Assembly (NCBI RefSeq): GCF_004358105.1
Contig: NZ_SMYL01000004.1
Location: 124,001-188,000 of the forward strand
Reading direction: 5' to 3'
Length of the DNA stretch: 64,000 nucleotides
Origin: Sapientia aquatica
GTDB lineage: Bacteria; Pseudomonadota; Gammaproteobacteria; Burkholderiales; Burkholderiaceae_D
A program made the translations under genes and the position numbers. Positions 62,673 to 64,000 of the stretch are shown piece after piece (positions within the stretch are counted from its first letter, which is position 1; the number at the start of each line of letters is the position of its first letter). The notes below the pieces were generated by a model. That model was not told the origin of the DNA and made no database searches. It saw nothing but the letters and a program-made list of their open reading frames with translations.

Positions 62673-63831
62673 GTACCATCCCAGTAATGTGTAGCCGGAT
62701 CGATGTGCATTGCGGCCATTCGTTTTCGACTAACACGCGGTGTTGGGGCGCTAGGACTTTGACTTGATAGACGCCCGATACCGATAAGGCGCTGCTAACT
62801 TGACTTGGCACTAGGTCGCGTCCTAGGCCGGCCGCGCGTTCGTCGCGGTAGGCTTGCGCGGCCGATTGCGCCATCATCAATACGCTGTCGGCGTCGGTAT
62901 TGTTATAAAGCTCTAGCTGCGCTTCGATCTGGTATGGAACCGCTACCGGCGCAACTACGCGCACGTAATCGGTGAGCGGCCGCACCCGATCGCTGTTTAA
63001 TTTGGTCGTGATGACGTCTAAAAGATTGGCGTCTGGCAGTCCTGATTTGGTTAGCGGGTAGACCATGACAACGCCGGGTGGCGTGTCGTTGTCCGACGCT
63101 AATTCTCCATTCAATAGCGTTAGTTGCGGGCCAATAACGCCTACGTCCGCTACGGCTTGGTGCGCGCTTTTGGCATGGAAGACGTAAGCCAATTTGCTGC
63201 CCGCCGTGCTGAAGGCTTCGGGTGCTAGTCGAATCCGTTCGCGCAATGAATCGTCTTGCTCTTCCATGTCGCCGCCGCTCGTCGTGGTGATGTTGGTCAC
63301 TTGCAGGCCGGCTGCGCTCATGACTTTGGAGACTAATTTTGTAATTTTATTTTTGGTGTAATCGTTGCCGCTTAGGCCGATTTGTTCGCACGTCGCGGTA
63401 AGGTCAATGGATGATTGACCGGCTCCCAAGATAGCGTCGATATCGGTGGCAAAAGTTGCGGTGCCGTCGTCGCTTTGGGCTAAGGTGCCCGCTGGGATGG
63501 CGTAGGAAGTGGATGCCGGCTTGGGGAAACTAAAGCGCAGAATGGTTTTGGCTGGTTGCTCTGGCAGACGATACACGCCGACTAACTCGCCTAAATAGTC
63601 GAGCATAGGCGCGCGCGCGAAGGCTAACAGGTTTTGCTTCGCGGCTTCTTGGATGCCTACCCGTACTAGTGTTTCGCGGTAGGCGATGATGTCGATTAAT
63701 AGGCGCTCTACCTGCGCGGGATAGAGCGGCTTGCCGGTCGCGGCTTCGTATTGCGCGACCATGTCGTGGACGATGGTATCGGGGTCCCGGTCAATAAAAG
63801 CGGGTTCTGGCAAGGTGTTGAAGATGGTCAT
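62665..63831 (-). CDS. Phage baseplate assembly protein J (Mu gp47 / P2 gpJ type)
   Basis: 388 residues. Pattern: FIDRDPDTIVHDMVAQYEA, RDTLVR-like YRETLVRVGIQEAAKQNLLA, MLDYLGELVGVYRLP, and the C-terminal QAYRDERAAGLGRDLVPSQV. Part of the baseplate wedge around gpW. The ATG overlaps the stop of the upstream gpW gene (ATGA). Confidence 0.94.
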   Translation of the reverse strand: MTIFNTLPEPAFIDRDPDTIVHDMVAQYEAATGKPLYPAQVERLLIDIIAYRETLVRVGIQEAAKQNLLAFARAPMLDYLGELVGVYRLPEQPAKTILRFSFPKPASTSYAIPAGTLAQSDDGTATFATDIDAILGAGQSSIDLTATCEQIGLSGNDYTKNKITKLVSKVMSAAGLQVTNITTTSGGDMEEQDDSLRERIRLAPEAFSTAGSKLAYVFHAKSAHQAVADVGVIGPQLTLLNGELASDNDTPPGVVMVYPLTKSGLPDANLLDVITTKLNSDRVRPLTDYVRVVAPVAVPYQIEAQLELYNNTDADSVLMMAQSAAQAYRDERAAGLGRDLVPSQVSSALSVSGVYQVKVLAPQHRVLVENEWPQCTSIRLHITGMVHG

Positions 63832-64000
63832 AGCGTGACCCGCGTTTCTAATTTGACGCCGTCGGCTAAGCGCGAAATTACGCGTAAAACGGCGTGGCCG
63901 ATGCCGATGGCGTCAACTAGCACGCGCTCGACCGTTACCCGCGGCTCGCCATGTATCGGGTCGTTAATAGCTTCAACAACTTCGCGCACGATATGGGGGC
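63828..64000 (-). CDS. Phage baseplate protein, GPW/gp25 family, C-terminal part
   Basis: Open frame entering from the right edge and stopping with TGA at 63828-63830. The 56 visible residues (REVVEAINDP, EPRVTVERVLVDAIG, LRVISRLADGVKLETRVTL) match the end of P2 gpW / T4 gp25-type proteins, including the EPR motif. Position before gpJ agrees. Confidence 0.85.
   Translation of the reverse strand, partial: PHIVREVVEAINDPIHGEPRVTVERVLVDAIGIGHAVLRVISRLADGVKLETRVTL

Larger units (their letters stand above)
58267..64000 (-). mobile_element. Right end of a Mu-like prophage (continues beyond the window)
   Basis: Minus-strand gene order gpW/gp25, gpJ, gpI, tail fibre, fibre assembly, small Cys protein, com, DNA methyltransferase. 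In phage Mu the same functions end the genome (46, 47, 48, S, U, then com-mom at the right end). The exact junction with host DNA was not found; it should lie downstream of the methyltransferase, below about 58266 and above glmS at 55708. Only the tail and right-end modules are in view. Confidence 0.75.

Overview
The window reads as a chromosome segment of a betaproteobacterium of the order Burkholderiales. The best fit is an Oxalobacteraceae-like genome of moderate GC (Undibacterium/Herminiimonas type). This rests on conserved gene orders (kdsD-kdsC-lptCAB-rpoN-hpf; pilMNOPQ next to aroK/aroB and divergent from a class A PBP gene; resB-ccsA with cytochrome c4, engB and hemB) and on protein style. 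No rRNA, tRNA or CRISPR array was seen, and the genus assignment is an inference.

Layout. 1-4750: KDO synthesis and the LPS transport operon, then sigma-54 and the hibernation factor. 4785-5870: an enoyl-CoA hydratase/3-hydroxyisobutyryl-CoA hydrolase. 5927-16934 (minus strand): type IV pilus assembly operon pilMNOPQ, followed by an Ig-like repeat lipoprotein, a fused aroK-aroB gene, dgt and a DUF4197 protein. 17243-21978: two tandem PBP1A genes. 22109-27006: cyaY, lptM, an acyltransferase, msrPQ and a POT peptide transporter. 27206-28634: a small accessory patch with a GIY-YIG nuclease gene enclosed by 53-bp inverted repeats plus one or two unknown small ORFs. 28635-34906: cytochrome c maturation (ccsA, resB), cytochrome c4, engB and hemB with a structured leader. 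35019-50387: sterol-desaturase-like protein, ArsC-like protein, HDOD and response-regulator signalling pair, a MidA-like methyltransferase, folM-like/folB, ttcA, glmU, GNAT, M16 peptidase and GDPD. 50455-55708: TonB receptor, Lrp-type regulator and glmS.

55709-64000 is accessory. Three unknown minus-strand genes are followed by the end of a Mu-like prophage, read on the minus strand as gpW/gp25, gpJ, gpI, tail fibre, fibre assembly protein, a conserved small phage protein, a Com zinc-finger regulator and a cytosine DNA methyltransferase. This matches the right end of phage Mu (gp46-47-48-S-U-com-mom), with a cytosine methyltransferase where Mu has mom. The prophage continues beyond position 64000.

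The observations most worth a second look are: the methyltransferase gene, which is overlapped over nearly its whole length by a second long open frame that carries a methyltransferase-like motif; the GIY-YIG gene boxed exactly by inverted repeats; the tandem PBP1A pair; structured leaders in front of hemB and the sterol-desaturase gene; and a response regulator with Glu at the phospho-acceptor position.
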